Part shown: positions 16,707-30,300 of the stretch, one piece after another
Position numbering within the stretch: the first letter of the stretch is position 1
Layout of the letters: every line of letters begins with the position of its first letter
Source of the DNA: Desulfotalea sp.
Lineage (GTDB): Bacteria > Desulfobacterota > Desulfobulbia > Desulfobulbales > Desulfocapsaceae
Assembly: GCA_002733995.1 (NCBI GenBank)
Contig: NVXR01000026.1
Span: forward strand, 1-36,470
Direction: 5' to 3'
DNA: 36,470 nucleotides
The notes under the pieces: generated by a model
Told to the model about the DNA's origin: nothing
Seen by the model: only the letters and a program-made list of their open reading frames with translations
Database searches by the model: none
Made by a program: the position numbers and the translations under genes

Positions 16707-18395
16707 TCAGTCCTCTTCCAATGCTTTAACAGGGGGTTTTTCTTTCATTCTCATATCTTTCAGTGACGGGACAGGCTTTACATTGAGATCTAATACATAA
16801 TCGGCAGCCTCAAGGATAAAAGGCGCATTACTCATGATGATAATCGTCGCATTCTCTTTCATTTTCTCATTAAGAATATTACTCACAGCCTGACACCCCG
16901 CCGTATCCAGCCCTTCAGTCGGTTCATCAAGAATAATTAACTTCCCCCCTCCGAGAAGAGCTCTGCACAACGCAAGACGTCTTCGAATGCCAAGTGAGAG
17001 GTGGCGGCCACCACCAGGTAATGGCATGTCTAAACCATCAGGACTGGCCTCTACAAGAGGCCCTAGTTGGAGTTTACGAATCATCTTTACAATAGTCTCC
17101 TCTTCGACCTCAGGACTTAGAGATGTCAGATTCTCTCTTAATGAACCGTCAAAGAAACTCACCTCTTGGGGCAGGTACATCATCTGCTTACGCAACCAAA
17201 CCGGATTAAACTGTTTCATGTTTATGTCATCGAGACGCACCTCGCCTCGCTGGGGCTCATGCAAACCGACGAGCAATCTGGCAAGGGTAGTTTTACCTGC
17301 ACCATTTGCACCCGTCACAACAAGAACCTGTCCGGGATTCAGGGTTAAGGAAATCGATTCAAAAAGGGGGAGTGGCGCGCCTTGGAAAAGAAAGCCAAGA
17401 TCATTTATTTGAAATTTACCGCTAACATTTGCAAGGACAGTCCCCTGTTCTTTCTCAAGGGGTAACGTCGCCAAGGTGCGTAAGGTTTTCATCTGCTGAC
17501 TGGCCCGAGCGAATTGATCTAAGACTTGTGAACAGCGGTTAATACAACTGAGCGCCCTACCCGCAAGAATATTGCCCCCAATAAGTGTTGCCACAGTCAT
17601 GTGTCCTGCAAGCACTTCCCGCGCACCTAAACACATCATGAGAATGGAGAGTAACATTGCGCTGCTTATCCCCATTTGCTGGGCGAGGTTTTGATAATGT
17701 TGCAATGAAGACCTTGAGTTTTCAACAAGATTTTGTTGCTCAATCCACTTGTTACGCAACAGTGGTAACCAGTTAAAAATCCGCACTGAATCAGCCGCAG
17801 AGATAAGGGTAGAAACATGAATACCCTGCTGTGTGCTCTCTTTCGCCAAGTTCTGCGCAGGAATTTGCATTCTTTTTTGCACAAAAAAACCAAACCCAAG
17901 ACTAAAGAAAATAACGCTCCCCGTAATAGCAGCAAGCAGAGGACTCACGATAAAGAGAGCTAAGAGATACAAAAGAGCAAACGGGGCATCAAAAATAGTG
18001 AGGACGCTAAAGGGACTATAGGCCTGCTGAATTGTTCCCAAGCCTCTCACCGCCTCACGAAACTGCTCGCCACCCACACGACTCATATGTGCATATTGAC
18101 TTTGAGCAAGTGCAGTAAACGTTGCCTCTGACAATTCACGATCCGACTGACGGCTGAGTTCACGCCCCAACGCCATACGCACATGCCGGAGAGAAAACTC
18201 AAAAGCTACAGCAAGCAGTGCCCCGACAGTTAACGTAACAAGGGTAGAGTCAAGCCCAACCGCCAAATAGCGCCTCAAGACGACGATACTATAGATCGAG
18301 GATGTCAAGCCAAGTATATTGATAAACAGGCTGGCTGCAGCCAAATCAAAGGTCAATCGTAAATGCGCGCGCAGGCGACGAATCAGCTCTTTCAT
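16707..18395 (-). CDS. T1SS ABC exporter (membrane domain plus ATPase), PrtD-like, with atypical ATPase motifs
   Basis: A 562-residue half-transporter without a C39 peptidase-like N-terminal domain, so of PrtD rather than LapB/HlyB length. About six membrane segments cover residues 15-290. The ATPase has Walker A GANGAGKTT, a Q-loop LPQE and Walker B LIILDEP with its catalytic Glu. The signature, normally LSGGQ, reads LSLGI in GGGRHLSLGIRRRLALCRAL, and the H-loop His is replaced by Asn (IIMSNAPFIL). These changes normally weaken ATP hydrolysis. The ATG lies 3 nt after the stop of the giant substrate gene. Role: energising export of the 4955-residue protein. Confidence 0.9.
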   Translation of the reverse strand: MKELIRRLRAHLRLTFDLAAASLFINILGLTSSIYSIVVLRRYLAVGLDSTLVTLTVGALLAVAFEFSLRHVRMALGRELSRQSDRELSEATFTALAQSQYAHMSRVGGEQFREAVRGLGTIQQAYSPFSVLTIFDAPFALLYLLALFIVSPLLAAITGSVIFFSLGFGFFVQKRMQIPAQNLAKESTQQGIHVSTLISAADSVRIFNWLPLLRNKWIEQQNLVENSRSSLQHYQNLAQQMGISSAMLLSILMMCLGAREVLAGHMTVATLIGGNILAGRALSCINRCSQVLDQFARASQQMKTLRTLATLPLEKEQGTVLANVSGKFQINDLGFLFQGAPLPLFESISLTLNPGQVLVVTGANGAGKTTLARLLVGLHEPQRGEVRLDDINMKQFNPVWLRKQMMYLPQEVSFFDGSLRENLTSLSPEVEEETIVKMIRKLQLGPLVEASPDGLDMPLPGGGRHLSLGIRRRLALCRALLGGGKLIILDEPTEGLDTAGCQAVSNILNEKMKENATIIIMSNAPFILEAADYVLDLNVKPVPSLKDMRMKEKPPVKALEED

Positions 18396-18398
18396 GTG

Positions 18399-21300
18399 TT
18401 AGGCAACCTGCACATCTATATTGGTGTCAGTCATTGTTGTTGCATCGGCAACATTATCCAAAATGGCAATTTCCTTGAGCCCCTTTCCATCAACACCTGA
18501 GGCAGTATCCTCATCAAAGAACACATGAGTCGTTGTGTCGCCGTTGGAAACAACAATAATCGCAGAACCACTATGGGTACCACTTTCAGTGAATGCTGCC
18601 TCCAGCTCATCCAGATTTCCATCATCTCCAAAGCCAAGGGTAAAGTTGCCACTGGCAAAATCAACCCGGTAATAATCGGCATCCGCCTGTGCTGCCAACT
18701 CTCTTAAGGTGGTTTCAACGTCTGTATTAAAGCCCTGAGCATCGGCTACAACAAGCGGCCCTGTGGTGCCAAGGGTTCCAAAGCTACCAATATCAAAAGC
18801 CAGTTTATCCTTACCCACCTCAAAATCGGTTACATGATCGGTGCCCTCTTCAGCAGAAGTGTACCTAAACCGGTCTACACCGTCTCCACCGGTAAGCGTA
18901 TCACTGCCAGCCAAACCAGTCAGTTCATCCGCACCTGCCGTACCGATAAGGGTATCATCTTCCGTCGTTCCAATATCATCATTTACAATATTGGCCCTCG
19001 CCACGGAACCCGCTGAATTGACGGTGGCATTAGCCGCAGGATCATAGATCTCAACATGAAAGCCCTCCTGGGATTCGATATAATAGTCACCTGCGACATT
19101 TATGCTCAATTTCTGGCTCGACTCTCCTGACAGAAAAGTGAGTGTGCCCGACGGCAAAACCCCTCCTTCGAAATCATCTGCATCAGCGGGGTTGTCACCC
19201 TCGCCGACGAGGCGCCAAGAGACAGACGAATCAGAGTCAACATAGCCAACCCTTGCAATGGTAAATTCAAAGGTGGTTAACTGCCCGAGTGATCCCTCGT
19301 TTAACTCAACATTGTCTGCACTGATTGAGAACTGACTATCATCATTTTCAATCATTGCATCCACAGCATCATTTACAAGGGTTGCTCCTTCCGGGTTTTC
19401 AAGAGTTACTGTAAACCCCTCCCCATTACCCGGAACATTATCACCAACAACGGTAATTTCAATTGTTTGACTCAGTACACCATCACTAAGAACAAGGGAT
19501 CCGGAAGGCAGGCCACCATTGCCCAGCAGGTCCTGTCCCGTTAGAAAATCGGCTACATCAGCCCAACAGGTGCCATTGCCGCTCACCCGCCAGTCCACTG
19601 TAACCTCGCCATCTGGAGGCCCTATTCGATCGACCACAAAGGTAAAAACGACCGTCTCCCCCGTATTCCCCTCTGGTCGACCCGGGTTCGAGGAGCTTAT
19701 GGTAAGCGCGCTGTCATCATTTAGAATCGTTGTCGAAGCGGTACCAACAATAATATCAGCATTGGTCGGATCACTCAAAACAACCTGGAAGGATTCATCC
19801 TTTTCACCGTCAAAATCTCCCTTAATACTAATTGAGATTTGTTGAGTACTCTGCCCCACCGAGAAGCTAACCTCCCCCGAGGGGAAATAGCCTCCAAAGT
19901 CAATGGCCTGAACCGAATCCCCATCTGTTGTCACCACCTTCCATTTAACGCTTGAAGGCGCATCGAGACCGCCATCACGGGTAATAGTGAAGGTAAAAAT
20001 TGTACTGTCACCAGTTGCGCCCTCCAACTTATCAACCTGATCGGCAGTAATAAACAGGGCCGCGTCATCGTTTTGAATTATACCCGACGCGGATGAGCCA
20101 ATAATAGTAGAGCCAAAACCGGCATCACTAAGCGTCACGGTAAAGCCTTCATCATACTCGCCGGTATTATCGCCTCTGATGGGAACTGTAATAATTTTGG
20201 ACATTTCACCATCTGCAAAGGTTACAGTATTGGTCATTTGTGCAAAATCAGCATTGTCTCCGGCATGGAGCCCACTGCCAACAACAGTCCAGGTGACAGT
20301 GGCGGTACCCGCGAAACTGCCACTGCGGGTAATTGCAAATGTAAATGGGGTTATGCCAGCATCACCCTCATCTTTATCGGCGTCTACGGCTGTAATGGTC
20401 AAACAATCATCATCGTTTAGAATATGCCCGGCCAAACCACTATCTACTAAATCGACACCAACTGAGGGGTCATAGAGATGCAGAGTAAAATCTTCATTGC
20501 CTTCGTTTTCCCCGTCCGGAGCGATATTAAGTGTAATAAACTTTTGACTTTCCCCTTCTGCAAAAACCACAGTACCGGAAACAGGACCGCTAAAATCAGC
20601 GGCGTCAACATCACCAGAAAGGGCCCATTTTGTACTGACCTCCCGAGTCAAGTCACCTGTCCTAGTGATCAAGTACTGAATTTGTCCACCACTTAAATCT
20701 CCCTCTACAGTAGTAGAATTGATTACTGAGAGCGTAAGATCAACATCATCTGTACGGATGAGCCCCGCGGCACTATCAGCAGCAGGATCAATTGAACTCC
20801 CTGCGCTGGCATTGTTTAAGACAACCGTAAAACCTTCATCATCTTCCACATCCCGATCACCTACGACACTCACGGTTACCGTGGCTTTATCCTGACCATC
20901 AACAAATGAAATCGTACCTGAAGTTGTAATAAAATCAGCCGAATTGGTACCTCCATCGACAATCTGCCAGTCCACTGAACTTTCCCCGGACAAGCTGCCA
21001 CTACGGGTTACAGTAAAGAAGAAAGTTGACACAGCATCCGTACCTTCAAGGGAGTCAAGCCCGTCAATATCGCCCACAGACAGTGCAAAAACATCATCGT
21101 CGTTGACAATAGTTGTAGTGACATTTTTCTGGGTAAACGAATGGGTTAAACCATCCTCCGGCGCACTCAGAGTGAGAGTAAAATCTTCATCCGCTTCAAA
21201 ATCAGAATCGCCTTTGACCTGTATCCTTATCTGCTGACTCATCACACCTTGGGCAAAAACCAGAGAACCACCTGGAAACACATTACCAACAAAATCATCC

Positions 21301-24300
21301 GCTGTAGCCAAACTAACCCCTGCCCCGGCAACCGACCACATTATGGTAGTCGCTGCCTCCGAGCCAGTACGCGTTACGGTGTACACATATTCGTTCACCC
21401 CATCACCCTCTACAGCGGGTAACGTTCCTGGAGCAACCTGCCATGCAACATCATCACTCATAATGGTGCCAGTTGCCCTGCCGACAATAATATCAGCCCC
21501 GATTGAGGCGTTGGATAAATGTACAGAAAACGCTTCGTTCTGTTCAATTAAAATGTCGCCTGCAATTGAAACCGTAATGGTTTTAGTCGTTTCATTAGCT
21601 GCAAAATGGAGCGATCCTCCAGGGAAATCATCACCTACGAAATCGTCCACATCTACCGCGCCGTCGGGATCAACGCTCCAATCTACATCGACCTCCAGAA
21701 GACTATTGCCTGTACGTTCCACTGTAAAGGTAAACGTTGTGACATCGCCAACACCTCCTTCCTGATGAACCGCATTGGTCGCAGACAAACGCAGGGATGC
21801 ATCATCATCAAGGATTAAGGCATCCGCAGTATTATTAGCAAAAACAACATCGGCTGGCCCTGACAACGTCAAGCGAAAGCCCTCATGTACCTCTCCGTCA
21901 AAATCACCTTGTAGCTGCACCCGAATTGTCTGACTCGTATCAGTTGAATTAAATGTGACCGTACCTGAGGTTGCAACAAAGTCACTGGCATCTGTTGGGG
22001 CAGCACTTACACCTGAGATTGACCAGTTGAGAGTCTGCAAGCCGGACAGGTCACCACTTCTCGTTACCACAAAATCAATATAATTTGAGTCTCCCGGATC
22101 CCCTTCCACCTGATCAGCAACACAACTGACAGCAAACACTATATCATCGGCCTCAATCGTACCTGTTGCTGAGGCCGTAGCAATTGTTAGCCCGGTACTG
22201 GGCTCCGACAAGGTCACCTGAAAGTTTTCATCAAGCTCGGCTAGGTCATCTCCTGAAACGGTAATAACCAAAAGGGTATCGGCCTGATCTGCGGGCAGGA
22301 GGAGAGTACCGTTTGGCAAAGCACCACCAAAATCATCCCCATTGGCCGGGTTGTCGCCGCTTCCTGTTACCTGATAACTAACGGTTTCAGCTTCACCCAG
22401 ATAGCCTGTACGATGCACATTAAAGGTGTAAGTAACAGTACCGTCATCACCTTCAGCCTTCACGGCATCCACAGCGGATATGACGACGCTCGAATCATCA
22501 TTGACGATTGTTGCATCAGCTGTTGCGGTAAGAACCGCACCGTTGACACCTGCTGAAAGGGTTACAGTAAATAGTTCATCTGTTTCAACATCCAGATCAC
22601 CTACAACATTAATTGTAATTGTTTGGCTTACTTGACCATCCGTAAAGGTAACTTTGCCACTTGGTAAACCATCGTTGTCAACCAGTTGATCCACACCGCT
22701 AAAATCTTCAATGGACGCGGTATCTGACGACAACCTCCACTCAACACTACCCGTACCGCTGGTATCGCCTGAACGGCTTATTGTAAAGGTAAACGTCGTC
22801 TCACCTGAATGATCTTCAAGAGCTTCGCTTTGATCTACAACAATATTGAACACAGCATCATCGTTTATGATAGTACCTGTTTGCGTGTGGGTTGTTATGG
22901 TATCGCCAGTCGTCCCGGCGCCAAGACTAATGGTAACCGTATAATCCTCATCGGTTTCGGCTGCGGTATCCGCGTTCGAGGTAACGGTAAAGGTTTTGCT
23001 TAATTCACCCGGCCTAAAGGTCAGCGAACCGGTAGGCAGTGACCCACCAAAATCTGCAGCATCAGCAGTATCTGTTGCAACTGTCCAATTTATAACCTGA
23101 TCCTGTACGGTAGAGTGACTTCTGGTCACGGTAAAGATCTGGCTTCCACCTTCTGCCAAATCGGGGCCCGCACTTAATGCAAAGGTAGCATCGTCATTAC
23201 CAATAACGCCCTCCGCTTCAATATCAATAAGGTTATCTATTTCTACAAAATTACTCAGTTGTATCGTGAAGTTTTCAACATCTTCGGGAATGATATCTCC
23301 CACAACGGTAATATCTATAGTTTTGGTCGTTTCTCCCACATTGAAGGTTAGCTCTCCAAAAGTATCTCCGCTAAAATCAGCTGCAAGCGCGCTAGCATAT
23401 GCTAACGTCCAATGGGCAGTTGAAATAACACTTGTGTCACCTGACCGAGTCACCGTAAAGGTTAATACCTGCTCACTATCGCTTTCAGTTAACGCTGCAT
23501 CACCAATAGCCAAACTATTATCATCATTGATTATTGTCAGTTCTGCTGTGGCTATTGAATGTGGATTATTAATCTCCGGATTTGGATCTGTCAGGATGTC
23601 TTTGTAAACAACAACCCGGAAGCTTTCATTGTTTTCATCTATAAGATCTCCATTGACCAAAACACTGAACTGTTCACTCAAATCACCATCTGCAAAACTC
23701 ACGGATCCTGACGGCAAACCGCCGTTGTTCCCCAGACTGTCCCCGGTGGAAAAATCTGACCCGTCGGCAGGGTTTTCTCCGACGGCTTCAACCCGCCAAT
23801 AAACAGTTACCGGACCGGAATAACCGGTGCCAGTACGGTCTAAGGTAAAAGAGAAGGTCTGATCCGCACCCTCATCATTTTCCCCCAGACTGGTCGTCTG
23901 AGGAGTCAGTGTATAGCTTATATCATCATCTTTTACAGTGCCATCAAGTGCTATGCTTGTGGATATTCCGCTATAACCGTCGTTCCAGGCCGTATTGTTT
24001 CTAGCGTAGCTCTGAAAGCGCACCGCTACCCCTGTCTCATCAACCGGCGTGTTTAAAGTGATGGTAAAATTTTCATCAGCCTCTACCGTGGCGTCGTTTA
24101 CGAAAAAGTCTTTAAGGGTCACTGTCTGGATGGCGTCACTACTATAGCTTGCATCAAGGGCCTCTAGGGTAAAGCTACCACTGGTGCTAGTGAAATCGCC
24201 ATTCGTAGTGGAGCCATTGGTAATAGTATAGCCGATGGTTATGGCCACATCGGTGCGGCCAGCCCGAATCATATCAAAGGTAAGATCGTTACCTTCATAG

Positions 24301-27300
24301 CCCTCAACATTTAGATTTGTTTCATAATCATCACTACTACTCGTATCCCAACTACCTATCCAAAGGCGGATATCATCATTTTTAAGCGTTATCTGCTGCT
24401 CAAGATAATGATTCCCGGTGGAGATATCGATATTGGCAGGCCCATAGCCATTTTGATCAGCAGCGTCATCACCATAGACATCATACTGCCACGTTTCTGC
24501 GCCTTTGGCCTCCAGCAGACGAAAGGTGAAGTTTTCATCCCTTTCTACATAATTATCACCGTTAAAAGTGATAGTGATCTTCTTCTCCGTCTCACCCGAA
24601 GCAAAATACACATTGCCGGATGTCCAGCCTAATTGGGCAAACTTTGCGTTATAACCATCATAATTGGCCACGTCAGCGACTGAAACATTGTGGAGTTCAG
24701 AATCCGAGAAAGACCAAGCAATTGTCGAGGAGTAATCAAGAGCAGCCCCATGCTGAGCGCTACGACTAATGGTAAAGGTTAGAGTATTACCATTATTACC
24801 CGAACTATAGGCTGCATCTGCTGCGGTCCCCTCAAAAAGTTCTGTTTGATCAACCGAAAGAGTTATTAAAGAAGAGGGCTCGTTGTCATAGACATGGGCT
24901 GTATCGATGCTCCCTATCGCAGGAGTTTCCAGATCTTGATCCACCTCGCCAGCATCTATATTTTGGGGATTTGTAAGATGAATTGACAAGTCTTCACGCC
25001 AGGTTTCGGAGAAATCGTCATCAACGGTTACAACTGTTATGGTCTTACTTGTCTCTCCGTCAGCAAAGGTAAGCGTGCCGCTCCAGGTGGCTGTGTCAGC
25101 ATCATAACTTGCCACCCCATTTTCCGGATGCGGATCGTTCACATCGTTAGGATCAAGCTTATACCAAAGTGTAGAGTCATTATTACCCTCATTCGTAACC
25201 TCGGCTCCACGAAAGGCGAGTGCCCAGTCAACGGTGTCGGTACCACGGCTATCACCCTGCCTGGTTACCGTATAGGTTAAGGTTCCTCCTTCGGTCACAT
25301 CATTAACAAAGGCATCAAAGCGGGTATCGTCGTTAGTAATATAGCCGATGTTATCGTCCCGATCCGCGGTATCATTGGAGTCAACACTACTCCCTGGGGA
25401 GGGGTTTTCAAGGAACACGCTGAAGCTTTCGTCAAATTCACCGGTATCATCCGGCTTGGTGTAGATGGTAATATATCCCCATTCTTGGCCATCTTCAAAA
25501 GTCACAGTCCCAGAGGCAAGCGCCCCGGTTTCTCTGACATCAGAACCATCTGCAAAATCATCGACTGTAGCACGGAATTTCGATATTGCTTGCCAGTCTA
25601 CCGAAGCATGGCCGGAGGTAGTAATTCCCCTTTGCACGGCAAAGATATGGGCAACTAAATCATCACTGCCACCATCGGCTACGGTGTCGCCTTCAAAATG
25701 TTTACTCAACAGTGTATGATTCCCTTCAGCTTGAACTTCCCGATTCAATACTCTGAACACGGCCTCATCGCGCTCTATAGAGGTGTACAGATAGTTGGTA
25801 TCTGTTCTTTCTTGATTATCACAGATATCATTTTGCATATAGACACGGATTAAAGCGGTGCCATCTGGGGTATCAGGATTATCATAAACAACATTGATCT
25901 GATCAGAACCATTTGTAGCTGTGATTGAAGTCACAAACCACTCGTCATTTTCTATTCCATCATCGCCTGAAAGAGTTACAGTAAATGTTTTTACTGACTC
26001 ACCTGCGCTAAAAGAACCGTTACCAGTGGGCATCACATTACCCGAAAAATCCTGCCCATTAGCCCGATCATACTCATACGCTTGATCAAGCAAATCATAC
26101 ACAAGCACAACACTGTTTGTCGCTGGATCTACGGGGCCAACCGACCAGGTAAAATCTGTCACTTTGTTTAAGTCACCAGAACGCGTAACAGTATATGTGT
26201 AGGTCGTTGACTCCCCGGCTTGAGCCTCTCCCTTGCTGTAATCATCCACTGAAAGCGTCAAGAGAGTGTCGTCATCGACTATCTGGCTTTCAAAACTCCC
26301 CTTAGCACCAATACTTGAACCAGAATTTGCGTCAGACAATTCGACATTAAAAGTTTCGTCTGCTTCAACACTACCGACGCCACTATCACCATATCCATAG
26401 ACTGTAATAGTTTGCGTGGCTATGCCGCTGGCAAAGGTCAGGGTACCACTCGGAGTAAGTTGCGTTGACGAACCGTTGCTGAAATCAGCACTGTCTGTCG
26501 TACCATGGACAACAGCCCAGTCAACCGTTGTAACCTGATCAAGATTACCGGTCCGGGTTACGGTATAGGTGTAGGCCACTCCAGTACCATAGCCATTATC
26601 GCCTTCTACAAGGCTCGGTGTCCCTGCGGTGATATTAAGCTCGGCATCATCATTTACAACAAGGCCACTGGCAACCGCCGTGCCAATTTCTGTTCCCGTT
26701 GAAGCATCAGACAACGTCACTTGCAGTACTTCATCATTTTCAACAATCGCATCTCCAACAACGCTAATGCTTACTGTTATGTTCGATTCCCCAGGAGCAA
26801 AGGTTACTGTACCGCTTGGGAGTCCACCATTACCCCCTAACTCATCGACTCCTCCGAGAAAATCATCTGCAGTGACAGAATTGATTCCACCACCCACACG
26901 CCAGTCAACCGTACTCTCCTGATCCAGGTTGCCACTGCGGGTTATGCTGAAAGTATATGGCACAAACGGTACTACCGGTACACTTACATCTGTTCCCGGC
27001 ACTGTTTGATCAGCAATGCTGAGGGTATAGGTGCCCTTAATGTCTCCCGAAGACCCCGCGGCCAAATAATACTCTCCCGTTGACGGCGCTACAAATATTG
27101 ACTGCGAGTTATGGTTCGCCCCATTATTGTCATTACTATGGCCCAGTGCCTTACCATCACTATCAAAAAGACCATAGAAGCAACAATCATCCAAGGTTCC
27201 TTTATCAGAGGGACTTCCCTCAAGATCAACCTGGTAGGTGTGCCCAGCAATTAAATGGACAAGGTACCAATCCTGCCCCTCCCCCCACTCAGTAAAATCT

Positions 27301-30300
27301 CCTATTTCGCCCACGACAACACCTTCGGAAGAAACAGAAAAACCACTCGTTGTATCCTGAGGTACTTCCCCGGATGTGATCAAAGACGAGTTCCCCTCAT
27401 TTTTCGTTGCCTGGAGCGAAGCAATACTAACGCTTGCATCATCGTTGGTCAAAATGGTGGAAGCAGACGCGGTATCGAGTGCAGTATTTGCGGGTGCACC
27501 GGATAAAGTGACGGTAATTTCCTCAGCGCTTTCAAAAACTGAGTCGCCTTTGACATTGATAACAATATCAGCAGTTGTCTGACCATCTAAAAAATGGATG
27601 GTATTGGTTGTCAGCTGACCATCTGTAAGGTCTGTTGCCGGATCGAAACCATCGCTCCCGGTGATTGTCCAGGTCAACTCCCGAGCACCATCCAGCGTGC
27701 CCGTACGGGTCACTGTGTAGGTGAGTGTACTGTCTGTATTTCCTTCGGGCCGGGTCATAGTCGATGTACTGATACTAAAGCTATCATCATCACTCAGGAT
27801 CGTCACGCTACCTGTACCTGTTGTAATGGTGCCGTTTACTGGACTGGACAGAACGACTTCTAAAGTTTCATCTTCTTCAAGATCAATATCACCCTGAACA
27901 TTAATGGTAATAACCCTATTCGATTCGCCTATGGCAAAATTAACTATCCCACTGGGCAAACCACTGTTAACGGCAAGAGCATCCTGATCACCGATAAAAT
28001 CCCCGCTGGTAAGGCCGGTGGCACCACTGACTTTCCAATCGACACTACCCGTACTGCTGGTATCGCCACTTCTTGTTACGGTAAAGGTAAATGGAGTCGC
28101 CCCACCCCCTCCCTCCGCCGCAGCAACAGGGGCTGCAAGGGCATAATTTGCATCATCGTTGAGGATTACAGTCGAAGCAGTATCTGTGGCGATAGCACCG
28201 GCACTCTGGTTACTGAGGGTAAGGGTAAAGGTCTCATCATTTTCAACAAGAGTGTCACCTATCACATCAAAAACAACGGATAGCTGGTCCTCACCTTCGG
28301 CAAACGTTAAGGTCCCTGAGGGCAGAAAAGCGCCTGTAATATCAGAAATCCCAGCACCATCAGTACCTGTTACAACGTAATCAATAGTGGCACTACTGCT
28401 CAAGTCGCCACTCCGCGTTACGCTAAAGCCGATCTGTGTCGTCCCCACTGACGATTCAGCAATCGAGGGATTTGCTGCACTCACCGCAAATTCCTGATCG
28501 TCATTGAGAATATCCCCTACCGCTGTTACATCAACAACATCCTTAGAATCCCCCCCTACAAGAGCATTGCTCAAGGTGACGGTAAACTCCTCATCAGTCT
28601 CAGTATCGGTATCACCTGAAACCGGAATTACCAGTGTTTTAGAGGACTCACCCACATCAAAGGAAATGGTACCTGATGGCAGGCTACCCGAAAAATCAGC
28701 TGCATCAGCCGCATGTACCCCCGAACCGGTAACAACCCAGACCACAGTAGCAGCCAGACTCAAATCACCAGCTCTAGTCACAGTAAAAACAAAATCAGTC
28801 TCGCCTGTATCGGCTTCATTGTTTTCAGCCGATACAGCTGCAATGCTAAAACCGGTATCATCGTTGACAATGGTTACCGTAGCCGAGGAACCACTTATCT
28901 CCGTTTGCTCATCTGGATTAATGAGTACAACATCAAACAATTCATCTTTTTCGACCCGATCATCGGTTGCAACCAGCACCGTAACTTGGGCGGTCGTCTG
29001 ACCGACGTCAAAAGTCACTGTTCCTGAAGGCAGACCGCTACTAATACTGCGTCCATTCTGACCGGCAGCAAAGTCGGAAACCGAAGCATAATCCCCCTCG
29101 CCTCCCACCTGCACCTGCCAATCTAGGCTCGAAGCTATAGAAGTGTCGCCGGAACGAGTAACAATAAAGGTGAAAGCCGTTTGCGTGTTATCAGCAGGCT
29201 CACCTTCATCTTGAGAACTTGACACAGCGACAATACTTACAGCCGCATCATCGTTCACAACGAGGGTCTGTGCCGTATCCGTTACGATCGAGGTATGACC
29301 AAACCCAGGGTTATCATGAGGATTTGTAAGTGTTACCGTTAACGTCTCATCCGCCTCTTTGACGGCATCGCCCTTAAGAGTCAGACTGATAACTTTTGAG
29401 GTTTCATTCTCTCCAAAGCTCAGACGGCCACTCAATACAGTACCAGCTGCAAAGTCATCAACATCCAGCCCCGCTGCCGCCCAATCTATAGCAACAGGAC
29501 CTGCCAAAGCACCTGTTCGAGTAACGGTAAACTGAAGTATTTGAGTACCTGAAACACCCCCCTCGGTGACCGCGCTTTGTTCTGCAACAATGGCAATACC
29601 AATATCATCTGCGGTAATTGAACCAGCTGCCGCAACAACATAAATATCCGCATTGCCGTCGGCATTCGACAGGGTAACAACAAAGTTTTCATTGAGTTCA
29701 ATTTCGGTATCACCGGAACTCAGAAACTGTATATCCTTCGAGGTCTCACCGCTGGCAAAGCTCACTGTTCCTGTGGGGAAATCCCCTCCAAAATCATTTG
29801 CATCGACAGACTCTCCGTCTGCACCAGTTACGGCCCAATCCACTGTCGTCATACCGGTTAGCACCCCGGTTCTGACAATGGTAAATGTATGGAGTCTGTC
29901 CCCACTATCCCCCTCGAGAAGATCAGGTGTAGCTGAAGAAACAGCCAAGCCAACATCATCATTTACAATAGTTCCGTCAATACTCGCAACTCCAAGAGTA
30001 GAACCAAGGGACGCATTACCTAAGCTAACGGTAAAACCTTCATCACCTTCAACCTTAAAGTCACCAGTAATTTGAACCTCAATCTGTCTAGAAGACTCAC
30101 CGGGAGCAAATGTGACAACCCCAGAGACTGCGGAAAAATCATCTGCATCAACCGCTACGTCACCTCTGCCAGCAATAGACCACTCAACCGTCGAACTGGT
30201 TTCTAAACTGCCGGTCCGGGTGATGTTAAAAACAACCTTGCCACCAATTGCACCCCCTTCCAGCGAGGTTGTCGCCACCGATTCAACAGAAAACAGATCG

